A DNA stretch of 11,890 bases. Source: Bacillota bacterium (GTDB lineage Bacteria > Bacillota > Clostridia > Saccharofermentanales > UBA5734). The notes below the pieces were generated by a model that saw only the letters and a program-made list of their open reading frames with translations, ran no database searches and was not told where the DNA came from. Where the stretch lies: contig JAEXPB010000494.1 of NCBI GenBank assembly GCA_023438965.1, forward strand, positions 1 to 11,890, read 5' to 3'. The position numbers and the translations under genes are program-made. Shown piece after piece: positions 1-7,185 of this stretch (its first letter is position 1; the number at the start of each line of letters is the position of its first letter).

Positions 1-2240
1 GTGTAAAGCATGCGATATTCGCCCGGGGTTTTCCCCGTGGCGATTCTAAATTTACGGACAAAAATGGATACATCACGATAGCCAATCAGGCTGACAATTT
101 CCTGAAGCGTCATACTCGTCTCGGACAGAAGCTGCTTGGCCCGTTCGATTCGCAGTGTAACGACCGCATCCCAGATCGTCGTCTCCATTGAAATCTTAAA
201 TCGTTGATTCAGACTCGGTTGAGAACATCCGAAGTCACTAGCCATGCCGGACACCGAAAAATCATCCAAAAAAGCATGCTGCAGGAGATAATCCTGAAAT
301 TTCCGCTGTTCTTCATGCCCATTTTCGAGATAATCCTTGACCGTATGGCATAATTTATCTACTGTAAGCCGGATGGCTTCTGCCAGGTCACGGATGTTGG
401 TCATTCTTTCTATCCCGTAAATATCCAAATCATAAGCCAAATAGCTGCTGCCATATCGCTGGGCAACCAAATGAGTCAACGTATTGATCACATCGTGCAA
501 GAAAAGGCGGGCAGCAAACAAGGGCATATGCTGATCGGTTATGGATTGAATGAGTTCGCGTATTATGTCCTCAGACTGGTCGGACTGTCCTTGCAACACA
601 GCATATTCCAGCCGTCTGCCCAGCTGGTCGTACAGGCTGCGGAAATTGACATTCTTGGCGAAAAGCTCGGGGAAATAGAAGACCCGCTGCTCACCGCCAA
701 CCAATCGGTAGTCCAGCGCAGCGGACGCTTCCAGAAAAGATTTGCGAACATCAGTCAGGCCGGGATATTCGCAACCCAGTCCAACGGTGGCACTTAATGC
801 CTGCTGTTGATTGATCTGATCGATCAGGCCGGTAAATGTATGATGCAATTCCGGCCAAGCATGGGAATCCAGTATTAAGACAATAATCCGGCGGCCTTCC
901 ATATCCAGCATGGCGATCGCCTGCTCCGGACCATGCAAATTTCTCTCCACTTCTTCGACAATCATGTTCTTAGGATCATAAGGAAGCTGCTGCAGTCCAG
1001 ATATTTCCAGAATGGCAATCCGGAAATTGACCGATTGCAGGCAACGCCTGATCGACAACGGGATAGTTTCGCTGGTGATATTGGTTATTTCACCGCGGAG
1101 AATGCGGTAGAGGAAATATTGGCGAACGGCCGTTTCGTTGCTGCGCGATTCAGATTCCAGGTTCTGTTTGGCCGCCAGGAGATTGACCATATGTAAGCGT
1201 ATATGGTCCAATTCATTCAGTCTGGTCTCCAGATCCACGCCATCCAACCCCATGGTCTGCTGCAGTTTTTTGATCGGATCATAATTATAGATAACCAAAA
1301 GGACAATAAATGCCAACCCGACCAATAAAGCGCCCATTCCGACCGCAACAGCGATAAAACGTACATTTTCCACCGGCTTCATGATTTGGTCCGTTGGAAT
1401 CATCATGCCATATTGATATTCGGTAGAATCCGAGTGGCTACTGGCAATCAAGTAGCTGACGCCTTGGCTTTCATATTCTCCGACTTCCATCGGTGCCAAT
1501 CGCTGCAGCTTGTCCAGCAGTCCGGGCATGTCAAGTTGCACTTGCGTATTTGAGCCGTAATCGAGATGACCTTCTGGTGAAATCATCAGAAATACCGAAT
1601 GGCTGGATCCTATTTTCTCTTGGATGATCTGGTCAATATCGGTCGTGTCGATCAGCATGGCCAGTGAGCCAAAAGATAAACTGCCTTGATTACTGTACCA
1701 GAGCGGATACGCAAATATGATGCTGTTAACAGGTTCAGTTGCACTGGCAATCATGATTTCGCCAACCGGGTAGACAGACGGTTTATCCAAACCATATAAA
1801 TCTTCAATCAGGGCTTTGCCGTCATAATTGAGAAATTTATAGCTCTGCTCAAAAGACGATTTTGTATATGAACCATTGGCCGTATAAAAATAATCATCAT
1901 CTTTGTATACAATCATCAATTGATTGATGAATGAATTGGATAGCAGCAAGGTTCGTAATTTATTCAACATTGTATAAGCCCGCATGGGATTGGTCAGCAG
2001 TTGAAAGGGACGATAATCGCTGTCGACGGATATTTGCGTGGCAATTGCCTGCATTTGCGACAGCTGCATATCCATAAAATTCTGCAGGGTATTTAAAGAA
2101 CCCAGGTTGCTGCTGACAACCTGCTCTTTCAATTTGTTGTTAAAGAAATAGAAATTGTAAAGCGAAAAAGTCGCCAGAGGGATGATCAGGACCAGAAAAA
2201 ACGATAAGGCATATCGCCACCTGATGCCAAGATGCCGCAT
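1..2240 (-). CDS. Membrane-anchored AraC-family sensor-regulator (YesN-like), 3' end cut by window edge
   Basis: The reading frame is open from an ATG at 2240 to the left edge, giving about 746 residues with no stop, so the C-terminus is incomplete. An in-frame TGA lies just upstream of the ATG, and an AGGAGG sits 11 bases before it (2252-2257). Visible layout: a first membrane segment at about residues 9-33 (YALSFFLVLIIPLATF), an extracytoplasmic region of about 260 residues that looks like a Cache-type sensor, a second membrane segment at about 296-318, a cytoplasmic middle region like the degenerate GGDEF-like domain of this family, and an AraC-type double HTH from about 647 to the edge. 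The last part has the family's second-helix signature (EIVSLIGYRDVSIFVRKFR, then ATGKTPGEYR). Such proteins are one-component transmembrane transcription regulators, often of carbohydrate or polymer-use genes. Its target probably lies to the left. It is visibly richer in A+T than the genes to its right. The ligand cannot be read from the sequence. Confidence 0.93.
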   Translation of the reverse strand, partial: MRHLGIRWRYALSFFLVLIIPLATFSLYNFYFFNNKLKEQVVSSNLGSLNTLQNFMDMQLSQMQAIATQISVDSDYRPFQLLTNPMRAYTMLNKLRTLLLSNSFINQLMIVYKDDDYFYTANGSYTKSSFEQSYKFLNYDGKALIEDLYGLDKPSVYPVGEIMIASATEPVNSIIFAYPLWYSNQGSLSFGSLAMLIDTTDIDQIIQEKIGSSHSVFLMISPEGHLDYGSNTQVQLDMPGLLDKLQRLAPMEVGEYESQGVSYLIASSHSDSTEYQYGMMIPTDQIMKPVENVRFIAVAVGMGALLVGLAFIVLLVIYNYDPIKKLQQTMGLDGVDLETRLNELDHIRLHMVNLLAAKQNLESESRSNETAVRQYFLYRILRGEITNITSETIPLSIRRCLQSVNFRIAILEISGLQQLPYDPKNMIVEEVERNLHGPEQAIAMLDMEGRRIIVLILDSHAWPELHHTFTGLIDQINQQQALSATVGLGCEYPGLTDVRKSFLEASAALDYRLVGGEQRVFYFPELFAKNVNFRSLYDQLGRRLEYAVLQGQSDQSEDIIRELIQSITDQHMPLFAARLFLHDVINTLTHLVAQRYGSSYLAYDLDIYGIERMTNIRDLAEAIRLTVDKLCHTVKDYLENGHEEQRKFQDYLLQHAFLDDFSVSGMASDFGCSQPSLNQRFKISMETTIWDAVVTLRIERAKQLLSETSMTLQEIVSLIGYRDVSIFVRKFRIATGKTPGEYRMLY

Positions 2241-2294
2241 GGCTGGTTCATCCTCCTGTCAACTAGAACTTCGATTGATTGGGAAGTCATCAAC

Positions 2295-2323
2295 ACTGTA
2301 AATCTTTTTTTGCCAAATAGCAA
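2295..2323 (-). promoter_or_regulatory. Possible promoter of the left sensor-regulator
   Basis: On the minus strand a -35-like TTGCTA (2323-2318) and a -10-like TACAGT (2300-2295) are 17 bases apart, each matching the sigma-70 consensus at four of six positions. The spacing and the position about 55 bases before the ATG fit. The match is modest, and an A-rich spacer could give such boxes by chance. The 109-base gap 2241-2349 otherwise holds only the ribosome binding site and a small dyad. Confidence 0.35.
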
Positions 2324-2324
2324 A
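2309..2324. repeat. Small inverted repeat over the -35 box
   Basis: TTTGC and GCAAA arms are separated by six bases. The repeat overlaps the candidate -35 box of the left regulator, so it could be an operator. It is not a good terminator for the upstream cupin regulator, because the T run lies on the wrong side of the stem for that strand. Five-base arms are weak evidence. Confidence 0.25.
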
Positions 2325-2349
2325 TACCCGATTGTCACTATAAGCATTT

Positions 2350-3132
2350 CTAAGGCACCTTCTGTCGATAGCCGGACGGCGTCAGGCCGGTAACCTGCTT
2401 AAAGATGCGGCTGAAGTAGTAAACGCTGGCATAACCGACTGCATCGGCAACCTGGCCAATCGTCAGGCTTCCGTCGATCAAGAGCTCTTTGGCCCGCCGG
2501 ATGCGCTGCGAGGTGATGAACTGGAGCGGCGACACATGATACACCCGCCGGAAAAGGCGGCGGAAATGCACTTCGCTCATGCCGGCCTGTCCGGCCAGTT
2601 CCAGCACAGTCAAGCCTGCATCGGTGAAACGTTCCTGGATAGTGGCTTCGGCCAGATTCATCAGTCGCACTTTATCCGATGACACATAGCGTTTGAACTG
2701 CCGTTCCAGGAGCGCGGCATATATTTCATAAAGATCGGCGAAGCATTGCAGCCGGCTGGAAAAATCATCCGGCAGCCAGCGGCGTTCCATGCGACGGAAG
2801 ATCTTCTCCAGATGCTCATAAGCTTGCATGGTAAAATAGGTGCTGCGCAGTGGGCCGCCGGCGTCAGCAAAATCGAAATCGATATAGATGAAACGGTAGT
2901 CTTCCTGGACATCCATGGCATAGCAGCTGCCCCGGGCCAGATACAGGATGTCACCCGCCTGCACGGTAAAATGGTAATTGGCAAAATCATAGCGCGTGCG
3001 GCCGCTGATGATATAGACGAAACTATCGGAATAGCGCCCCTTCTGCCGCATCGGCAGGGTCTGCGGCTTCATGGTTCCTTTGGTCACATTGTAAATGGTT
3101 TTGACCAATACCTGGGCTTCGATCAGCTGCAT
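2350..3132 (-). CDS. Cupin-type AraC-family transcriptional regulator
   Basis: A 260-residue soluble regulator, the usual length for AraC/cupin proteins. The N-terminal part (about residues 10-95) looks like an AraC ligand-binding cupin barrel, with the characteristic SGRTRYDF...GDILYLARGS run. The C-terminal 100 residues form the double HTH: LTVLELAGQAGMSEVHFRRLF is the first helix pair, and LTIGQVADAVGYASVYYFSRIF with TGLTPSGYR is the second. The start at 3132 is preferred over a TTG at 3189 because GGAAGGA lies 7 bases upstream of it and because a good promoter overlaps the longer start. The gene is divergent from the glycyl radical enzyme, the usual position of a local activator or repressor of that gene. 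The inducer is unknown. No convincing terminator follows before the next gene on the same strand. Confidence 0.93.
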   Translation of the reverse strand: MQLIEAQVLVKTIYNVTKGTMKPQTLPMRQKGRYSDSFVYIISGRTRYDFANYHFTVQAGDILYLARGSCYAMDVQEDYRFIYIDFDFADAGGPLRSTYFTMQAYEHLEKIFRRMERRWLPDDFSSRLQCFADLYEIYAALLERQFKRYVSSDKVRLMNLAEATIQERFTDAGLTVLELAGQAGMSEVHFRRLFRRVYHVSPLQFITSQRIRRAKELLIDGSLTIGQVADAVGYASVYYFSRIFKQVTGLTPSGYRQKVP

Positions 3133-3139
3133 AGGGGCA

Positions 3140-3146
3140 TCCTTCC
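3140..3146 (-). promoter_or_regulatory. Ribosome binding site deciding the cupin regulator start
   Basis: Read on the minus strand this is GGAAGGA, 7 bases before the ATG at 3132. The longer in-frame starts at 3189 (TTG) and 3165 (ATG) have no comparable site. Confidence 0.6.
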
Positions 3147-3160
3147 GCCGGTTTGCTTTG

Positions 3161-3189
3161 AGCATAGCGCGAATGATGCTTTTCTGCAA
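3161..3189 (-). promoter_or_regulatory. Promoter of the cupin AraC regulator
   Basis: TTGCAG (3189-3184) and TATGCT (3166-3161) are 17 bases apart on the minus strand, close to the sigma-70 consensus. Transcription would begin near 3154, giving a leader of about 22 bases with the ribosome binding site. This rules against translation starting at 3189 or 3165. Confidence 0.5.
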
Positions 3190-3225
3190 GAAGGATTGTG
3201 ATCGGAATATGCAAAATGTCTCTTT

Positions 3226-3242
3226 CCGGCATCGTCAGCCGG
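3226..3242. repeat. Inverted repeat in the divergent regulator/enzyme intergenic region
   Basis: CCGGC and GCCGG arms with a 7-base spacer. The dyad covers the place where a -35 box would lie for the -10 candidate of the glycyl radical enzyme, so it could be an operator. The arms are short and GC-rich in a GC-rich region, so chance is possible. Confidence 0.3.
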
Positions 3243-3251
3243 GATCATCCT

Positions 3252-3260
3252 TGCTAGACT
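3252..3260 (+). promoter_or_regulatory. Candidate extended -10 promoter of the glycyl radical enzyme
   Basis: TGC followed by TAGACT gives an extended -10 element about 32 bases before the ATG at 3292. No recognisable -35 hexamer lies at the right spacing (around 3232-3237). That pattern would fit a promoter needing an activator such as the divergent AraC protein. This is inference from a weak motif. Confidence 0.3.
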
Positions 3261-3279
3261 GAAGCTGGAAATGCAAATA

Positions 3280-3286
3280 GGAGGGG
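3280..3286 (+). promoter_or_regulatory. Ribosome binding site deciding the enzyme start
   Basis: GGAGGGG ends 5 bases before the ATG at 3292. An in-frame ATG at 3271 lies upstream of this site and has no purine-rich site of its own quality, so 3292 is the likely start. Confidence 0.75.
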
Positions 3287-3291
3287 CGCTT

Positions 3292-5499
3292 ATGTTCTGG
3301 CATACTTTCACAGCTGATCAGCCGGCACTGCTCGAGCAATATAGTCAATCAAACTGGAACGAGTCCAGCGGCGAATCACCGGCGGCGATCAAAGCAGCCT
3401 GCGAGCAGATCGAGAGAGAGATGTCCGGTCAGTCCAGGGGCTGCATCAAAGCACACCAGCTGGCTTATATTCTCAAACACGCCCAACTGGAGATCCTCCC
3501 CTGCGAATGGCTGGCCGACAAGATCAACCATGCCGGCATCCTGCCGGGGTTCCGTCAGATCTGGAAGACCGAAATCGACAAAGGGCCGCTGCACGATCTG
3601 CTGCAGGAGACCGCGGCCGGTCTGGCGGCCAAAGCGTACAGCGGCAATGAAGACTTCAGTCATACCGCGCCGGATTGGCCGCGGATTCTGCAGTTGGGAT
3701 TCCCGGATATTCTGCAGCGCATCAGGGATGCCCGCAACGCCCAGGCAGCAGCCGGCAGCCTGACCGCTGAACAGCAGGATTTCTATGCCAACGGCGAGCT
3801 GGTCTGGCAATCCGTCATCGTGCTACTGCAGCGTCTGGCTGCCGAGGCTGGCCGGCTGGCCGCTCAATATCCCAAGCAGGCGCTGGTGGCGCAAAATCTG
3901 GACCAGCTGGCCCGCCGCGCGCCAGCCACCCTGTTGGAAGCGCTGCAGTTCATCATTCTGGTCTATACGCTGCAAAGCGAAGTCGAGGGAATAAATGTCC
4001 GTTCCCTCGGCGGACTGGACCGGCTGCTCTATCCCTATTACCGTTCGGACCTGGCGGATGGCCGGTTGACCCGGGAGCAGGCTGCCGAATTGCTGCAGTA
4101 TTTCATGACCAAGCTGCGGGCCAAGCGTTTCGGAGCCAATATACCCTTCTATCTCAGCGGGATGGACAGCGAGGGCCGGGATACGACCAACGAATTATCA
4201 GACCTGATTATCGAAACTTATGCCCAGCTCAACTATCACGATCCAAAGATCCAGGTCCGCGTGCATGACGGCACCCCGCCGGCTTTCCTGCGGTCTGTCC
4301 TGCGCTGCATCCGCGACGGCCGCAACAGCATCGCGCTGATGAACGACCCGATCGTGATCGGCGGCTTGACCAAGATCGGGATCAGCCTGCCGGATGCGCG
4401 CAACTATGTCCCGATTGGTTGCTATGAGCCCTGCGCGCTGGGCAAGGAGGTTCCCTGCACCTGCAACGGCATCATCAACCTGCCCAAAGCCGTCGAGCTG
4501 GCCCTGAATAACGGCTGCGATCCGCTGACCGGCCAGCAGGTGGGGCAGGCAACCGGTTCGGCCGGCAGTTTGCATACCTTTGCCGAGTTTCAGACGGCCG
4601 TTCAGAAGCAGCTGCGTTATTTCACCGAGCGTTCCATGGCCCGCATCATCGCTTATGAAAGGCTCTATCCGCAGCTTTGCCCTTCGCCTTTGTTCTCGGC
4701 CATGCTGGACGAATGCGTGGAGCGGGGCGTTGATGTCTACTCCGGCGGCGCCAAGTATAACAACTCTTCGATCAATGTGATCGGCATCGCCACCGCCGTC
4801 GACGCTTTAATGGCCATCAAGCGAATGGTTTATGACGAATCGACCATCAGTCTGGCTGATTTGCGCGATATCCTGCTGGCCGATTGGTCGGGTCAGGAAA
4901 AGCTGCGCCTGCAATGCCTGAAGCAATTGCCCAAGTACGGCAACGGTTTGCCGGAAGTCGATCAGCTGGCTGCTGATCTGGCCGCCTTTGCCGGCGCCTG
5001 CATCAACAATCAGCCCAACGGCCGCGGCGGCGTATTCCGCTGCGGGTTGTTTTCCATCGACTGGTATGTCGATTTCGGCCGCCACACCGGCGCCACACCG
5101 GACGGCCGGCGGGCGCGCGATCCGCTGTCCAAGAATCTTTGCGCCACTGTCGCCCAGGATAAAGCCGGGGTAACCGCGCTGATCCACTCGGTCACCCAAA
5201 TCGACTGCACCAATGTGCCAAATGGTTCCGTATTGGATATCCTGCTGCACCCGGCGGTGGTCCAGGGCGAACGCGGACTCGACACCCTGATGGGCATCAC
5301 GGAAGTCTACCGGAAAATGGGGGGGTTCGCGATCCATTTCAATATTTTCGATGCCCAAGTCTTGCGGGACGCGCAAAAGAATCCGGCTAAATATGCCACG
5401 CTCCAGGTCCGGGTTTGCGGCTGGAATGCCTATTTTGTCAACCTGAGCCGGATCGAGCAGGATCTCTTTATCCAGCAGGCCGAGCAGGTCAAGGCCTGA
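3292..5499 (+). CDS. Pyruvate-formate-lyase-like glycyl radical enzyme, substrate unknown
   Basis: A 735-residue cytoplasmic enzyme of the PFL/glycerol-dehydratase superfamily, a little shorter than the usual 750-850. The PFL-type barrel fills most of the protein. The active-site thiyl cysteine is Cys377 in IGCYEP, with Glu379 in the place of the general base of the dehydratase and C-X lyase members. PFL itself has a Cys-Cys pair here, so true formate acetyltransferase activity is unlikely. The radical glycine is Gly710 in VRVCGWNAYF, 25 residues from the end. Trp replaces the usual Tyr after it, and Cys precedes it. Cys381, Cys389 and Cys391 sit just after the active site. Family knowledge says a radical-SAM activase is required, but none is in the window. 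The divergent cupin/AraC protein is the likely regulator. The gene converges on the minus-strand HTH gene with only 4 bases between stops. The reaction (dehydration, C-C, C-N or C-S cleavage) cannot be assigned. Confidence 0.93.
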   Translation: MFWHTFTADQPALLEQYSQSNWNESSGESPAAIKAACEQIEREMSGQSRGCIKAHQLAYILKHAQLEILPCEWLADKINHAGILPGFRQIWKTEIDKGPLHDLLQETAAGLAAKAYSGNEDFSHTAPDWPRILQLGFPDILQRIRDARNAQAAAGSLTAEQQDFYANGELVWQSVIVLLQRLAAEAGRLAAQYPKQALVAQNLDQLARRAPATLLEALQFIILVYTLQSEVEGINVRSLGGLDRLLYPYYRSDLADGRLTREQAAELLQYFMTKLRAKRFGANIPFYLSGMDSEGRDTTNELSDLIIETYAQLNYHDPKIQVRVHDGTPPAFLRSVLRCIRDGRNSIALMNDPIVIGGLTKIGISLPDARNYVPIGCYEPCALGKEVPCTCNGIINLPKAVELALNNGCDPLTGQQVGQATGSAGSLHTFAEFQTAVQKQLRYFTERSMARIIAYERLYPQLCPSPLFSAMLDECVERGVDVYSGGAKYNNSSINVIGIATAVDALMAIKRMVYDESTISLADLRDILLADWSGQEKLRLQCLKQLPKYGNGLPEVDQLAADLAAFAGACINNQPNGRGGVFRCGLFSIDWYVDFGRHTGATPDGRRARDPLSKNLCATVAQDKAGVTALIHSVTQIDCTNVPNGSVLDILLHPAVVQGERGLDTLMGITEVYRKMGGFAIHFNIFDAQVLRDAQKNPAKYATLQVRVCGWNAYFVNLSRIEQDLFIQQAEQVKA

Positions 5500-5503
5500 T
5501 TGA

Positions 5504-6295
5504 TCACGCGGGCGGTTGAATGCCCTTAATCCTGCGGAAGAACGTACTGCGGCTGATGTTGAGCGCGGCAGACGCCTCCTGGGCGTTGAGTTTTCCTTTT
5601 CGATAGGCCAGAACGATTTCATTTAATCTGGTATCCTCGATTGGTTCAGGCTGTCGACCGCGATAATGTCCCTGCGCCGCGGATTTCCGGATGCCGTTGG
5701 CCCGCTGCCGATCGATATAACCCTTTTCCTTGCGGTAAAGGCTCATCAGCAGGGCGTAAAACGCTTTCCGGTTGCTGTCGTCAATCGTAAAATCGGCGGA
5801 TTGGACATCATGGCCGGCACAGATCACCCGTAGAAGACGCTGCATTGTCACGGCCGATCGGGTTTCCTTCCGCTCCAGGTCTGCATAGCTCACGACTTGC
5901 TTTTCGTCACCAGCTTGCCAGCGTTTAACATAGAGCCGGTCGCCGCTATAGCGGGTGTTGGTCCGAATCAGCCATTCCAGCCGGTTCAGATAATCCATGC
6001 CGCAATCCTGCAACAGCTGCCAAAGGTCCTCCCGGTTTTCGGCGGGTGTTCTTTCGCTGATAAAGACCGGCGTGACATTCTCCCGCACATACTGCGGCTT
6101 CCTGAGCTCAATGGCCAGGCCAGGGATCCCTTGGAACAATTGGCTTGGCAGCAGATCGATCACACTATAGTTTGGTGTGAAGGTATAGAAAAAATGATCG
6201 TCGTCCTGAAGCAGGTACTCGATTTTGGCGACGCTATAGGTGAATCCCAACTCGTCATCCAGGCAGATCTCTGCCGTTGTTGCGATCTGCTTCAT
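5504..6295 (-). CDS. Kinase-partner protein with serine-recombinase-like C-terminal HTH
   Basis: A 263-residue protein that I cannot name. Its ATG overlaps the kinase stop by four bases (ATGA), and GAGG lies 7 bases upstream, so the two are probably translationally coupled. Residues about 175-256 look like the end of a serine recombinase: a long helix (KAFYALLMSLYRKEKGYIDR), the linker GIRKSAAQGHYRGRQP, and an HTH with ALNISRSTFFRRIK. The recombinase catalytic N-terminus, with its nucleophilic serine motif, is not visible, so recombination activity is unlikely. Residues about 40-125 (PVFISERTPAENREDLWQLL, then RYSGDRLYV) loosely recall the small N-terminal subdomain of HipA, which is missing from the adjacent kinase. 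That similarity is by eye and uncertain. A likely role is a DNA-binding antitoxin or regulator of the kinase operon. It could instead be a kinase substrate or adaptor. Confidence 0.88.
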   Translation of the reverse strand: MKQIATTAEICLDDELGFTYSVAKIEYLLQDDDHFFYTFTPNYSVIDLLPSQLFQGIPGLAIELRKPQYVRENVTPVFISERTPAENREDLWQLLQDCGMDYLNRLEWLIRTNTRYSGDRLYVKRWQAGDEKQVVSYADLERKETRSAVTMQRLLRVICAGHDVQSADFTIDDSNRKAFYALLMSLYRKEKGYIDRQRANGIRKSAAQGHYRGRQPEPIEDTRLNEIVLAYRKGKLNAQEASAALNISRSTFFRRIKGIQPPA

Positions 6296-7149
6296 GCTTT
6301 GTCCTCTGTCAGCAAATCATAGGACGCCTTCATAATCAATTCATAGCGAGCCGCGAGCATATGCATGTAAAACTGCTTGTGTGTCTCGCTGATGAAAAGC
6401 GTTTCCTGGATCAATTCATCGATGCGCGGCAGGTCAAGCCGATTGTATACCGCTGCCAATGCCTTGTTGCATTCCGGGAAAGCACAGCTGTGAATCACTT
6501 CATAATAGGAACTCTTCTTCCCTCGCAACTTGATCTGTGAAGTCGGAAAGGTATAGACTCTCTTGTTTGTCTCTTCACGGGATGCCATGACCATATTCAT
6601 CTCATTCTCGTCGGACATTGCTGGAAACAGACAGGATCCGTTATCGAATACAGGGGCCAGGGTATAGGCATTATTCTGCTTGATAAAGCCCCAGTTGCTG
6701 CCATGCCGGTCAAAATTGCCCAGCAGGGCATCAACAATATAAATTTCCCAAAAAACGCGGATTGTCTCGTTAACTTTCGTCAACTTGGTGTTATCCTTAA
6801 GCATTTTCATGATATCAGCATAAGAATACTGATAGCGATCCTTATCCTGATCCAGCGCACTCTCGCCCACATCATTGAACGGCACAAACTGTATTCCCGG
6901 TCCAATAAAATCTTTGCAGGCCACAACCTGCTCCCCCTGGAAGGTCCCCAAATATGTTTCCTGGGTTGGAAAACCGAGCATGTCGAACACATGCGAGCCC
7001 AGGTATTCAGATATGTGATTGAAACGATAGCCAAAGGCAGTCTTCTTCTGGAACTTCAACATATAGGGAAATCCCTGAATCAGGATGCCCAACTTTCTTT
7101 CCGAACCGGCATAATAGCGATCACTTAATGGATAATTCGAAAAATCCAT
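6292..7149 (-). CDS. HipA/CtkA-like serine/threonine protein kinase
   Basis: A 285-residue protein of the HipA-like kinase fold, close in length to CtkA-type stand-alone kinases and much shorter than full HipA (about 440). Visible motifs: a Gly/Ser-rich loop YYAGSERKLG (residues 12-20), the putative ATP-binding Lys32 in YMLKF, the catalytic loop GNFDRHGSN with Asp147, His149 and Asn152, and the metal-binding PVFDNGS with Asp169. All are intact, so the kinase is probably active. HipA kinases phosphorylate glutamyl-tRNA synthetase or other translation factors, and CtkA of Helicobacter is a related kinase. The target here is unknown. The N-terminal HipA subdomain is absent, as in split HipS/HipT systems. 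ATG 7149 is chosen because GAGGG lies 7 bases upstream and a strong promoter overlaps the longer frame that starts at 7215. The gene is visibly more AT-rich than both flanks, which suggests acquisition. Confidence 0.92.
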   Translation of the reverse strand: MDFSNYPLSDRYYAGSERKLGILIQGFPYMLKFQKKTAFGYRFNHISEYLGSHVFDMLGFPTQETYLGTFQGEQVVACKDFIGPGIQFVPFNDVGESALDQDKDRYQYSYADIMKMLKDNTKLTKVNETIRVFWEIYIVDALLGNFDRHGSNWGFIKQNNAYTLAPVFDNGSCLFPAMSDENEMNMVMASREETNKRVYTFPTSQIKLRGKKSSYYEVIHSCAFPECNKALAAVYNRLDLPRIDELIQETLFISETHKQFYMHMLAARYELIMKASYDLLTEDKA

Positions 7150-7156
7150 GCCCTCG

Positions 7157-7161
7157 CCCTC
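7157..7161 (-). promoter_or_regulatory. Ribosome binding site of the kinase gene
   Basis: GAGGG on the minus strand, 7 bases before the ATG at 7149. A second GAGGG directly abuts the start and is too close to act. The site lies just downstream of the predicted transcription start. Confidence 0.55.
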
Positions 7162-7164
7162 GCT

Positions 7165-7185
7165 GCTTCTTATTGTAGCAGAAGC
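7165..7185. repeat. Inverted repeat across the -10 box of the kinase operon
   Basis: GCTTCT and AGAAGC form perfect 6-base arms around a 9-base spacer that contains the -10 hexamer. The symmetry extends outward as GCTG on one side and CAGC on the other, with a 2-base offset. A dyad centred on the -10 box is where an autorepressor would bind, and the downstream HTH protein is the obvious candidate. Function is inferred. Confidence 0.45.

Noticed and set aside
471..1196. Two plus-strand open frames opposite the left regulator
   Set aside because: The minus strand has a continuous, domain-bearing frame through this whole region. The plus frames show no motif.
3133..3189. Longer start of the cupin regulator at 3189
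   Set aside because: It is a TTG with no ribosome binding site and overlaps the -35 box of a good promoter.
3181..3277. Repeated TGCAA words near 3185, 3210 and 3272 as AraC half-sites
   Set aside because: The spacings of 25 and 62 bases are irregular and only five bases are shared, so chance is likely.
3292..5499. Calling the radical enzyme formate acetyltransferase (pflB)
   Set aside because: The active site has a single Cys with Tyr-Glu after it, not the Cys-Cys pair of PFL, and the neighbours do not fit pyruvate metabolism.
4807..5622. Minus-strand open frame of 271 codons
   Set aside because: It is antisense to the radical enzyme, whose motifs are clear, and overlaps the start of the HTH gene. 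No domain or ribosome binding site supports it.
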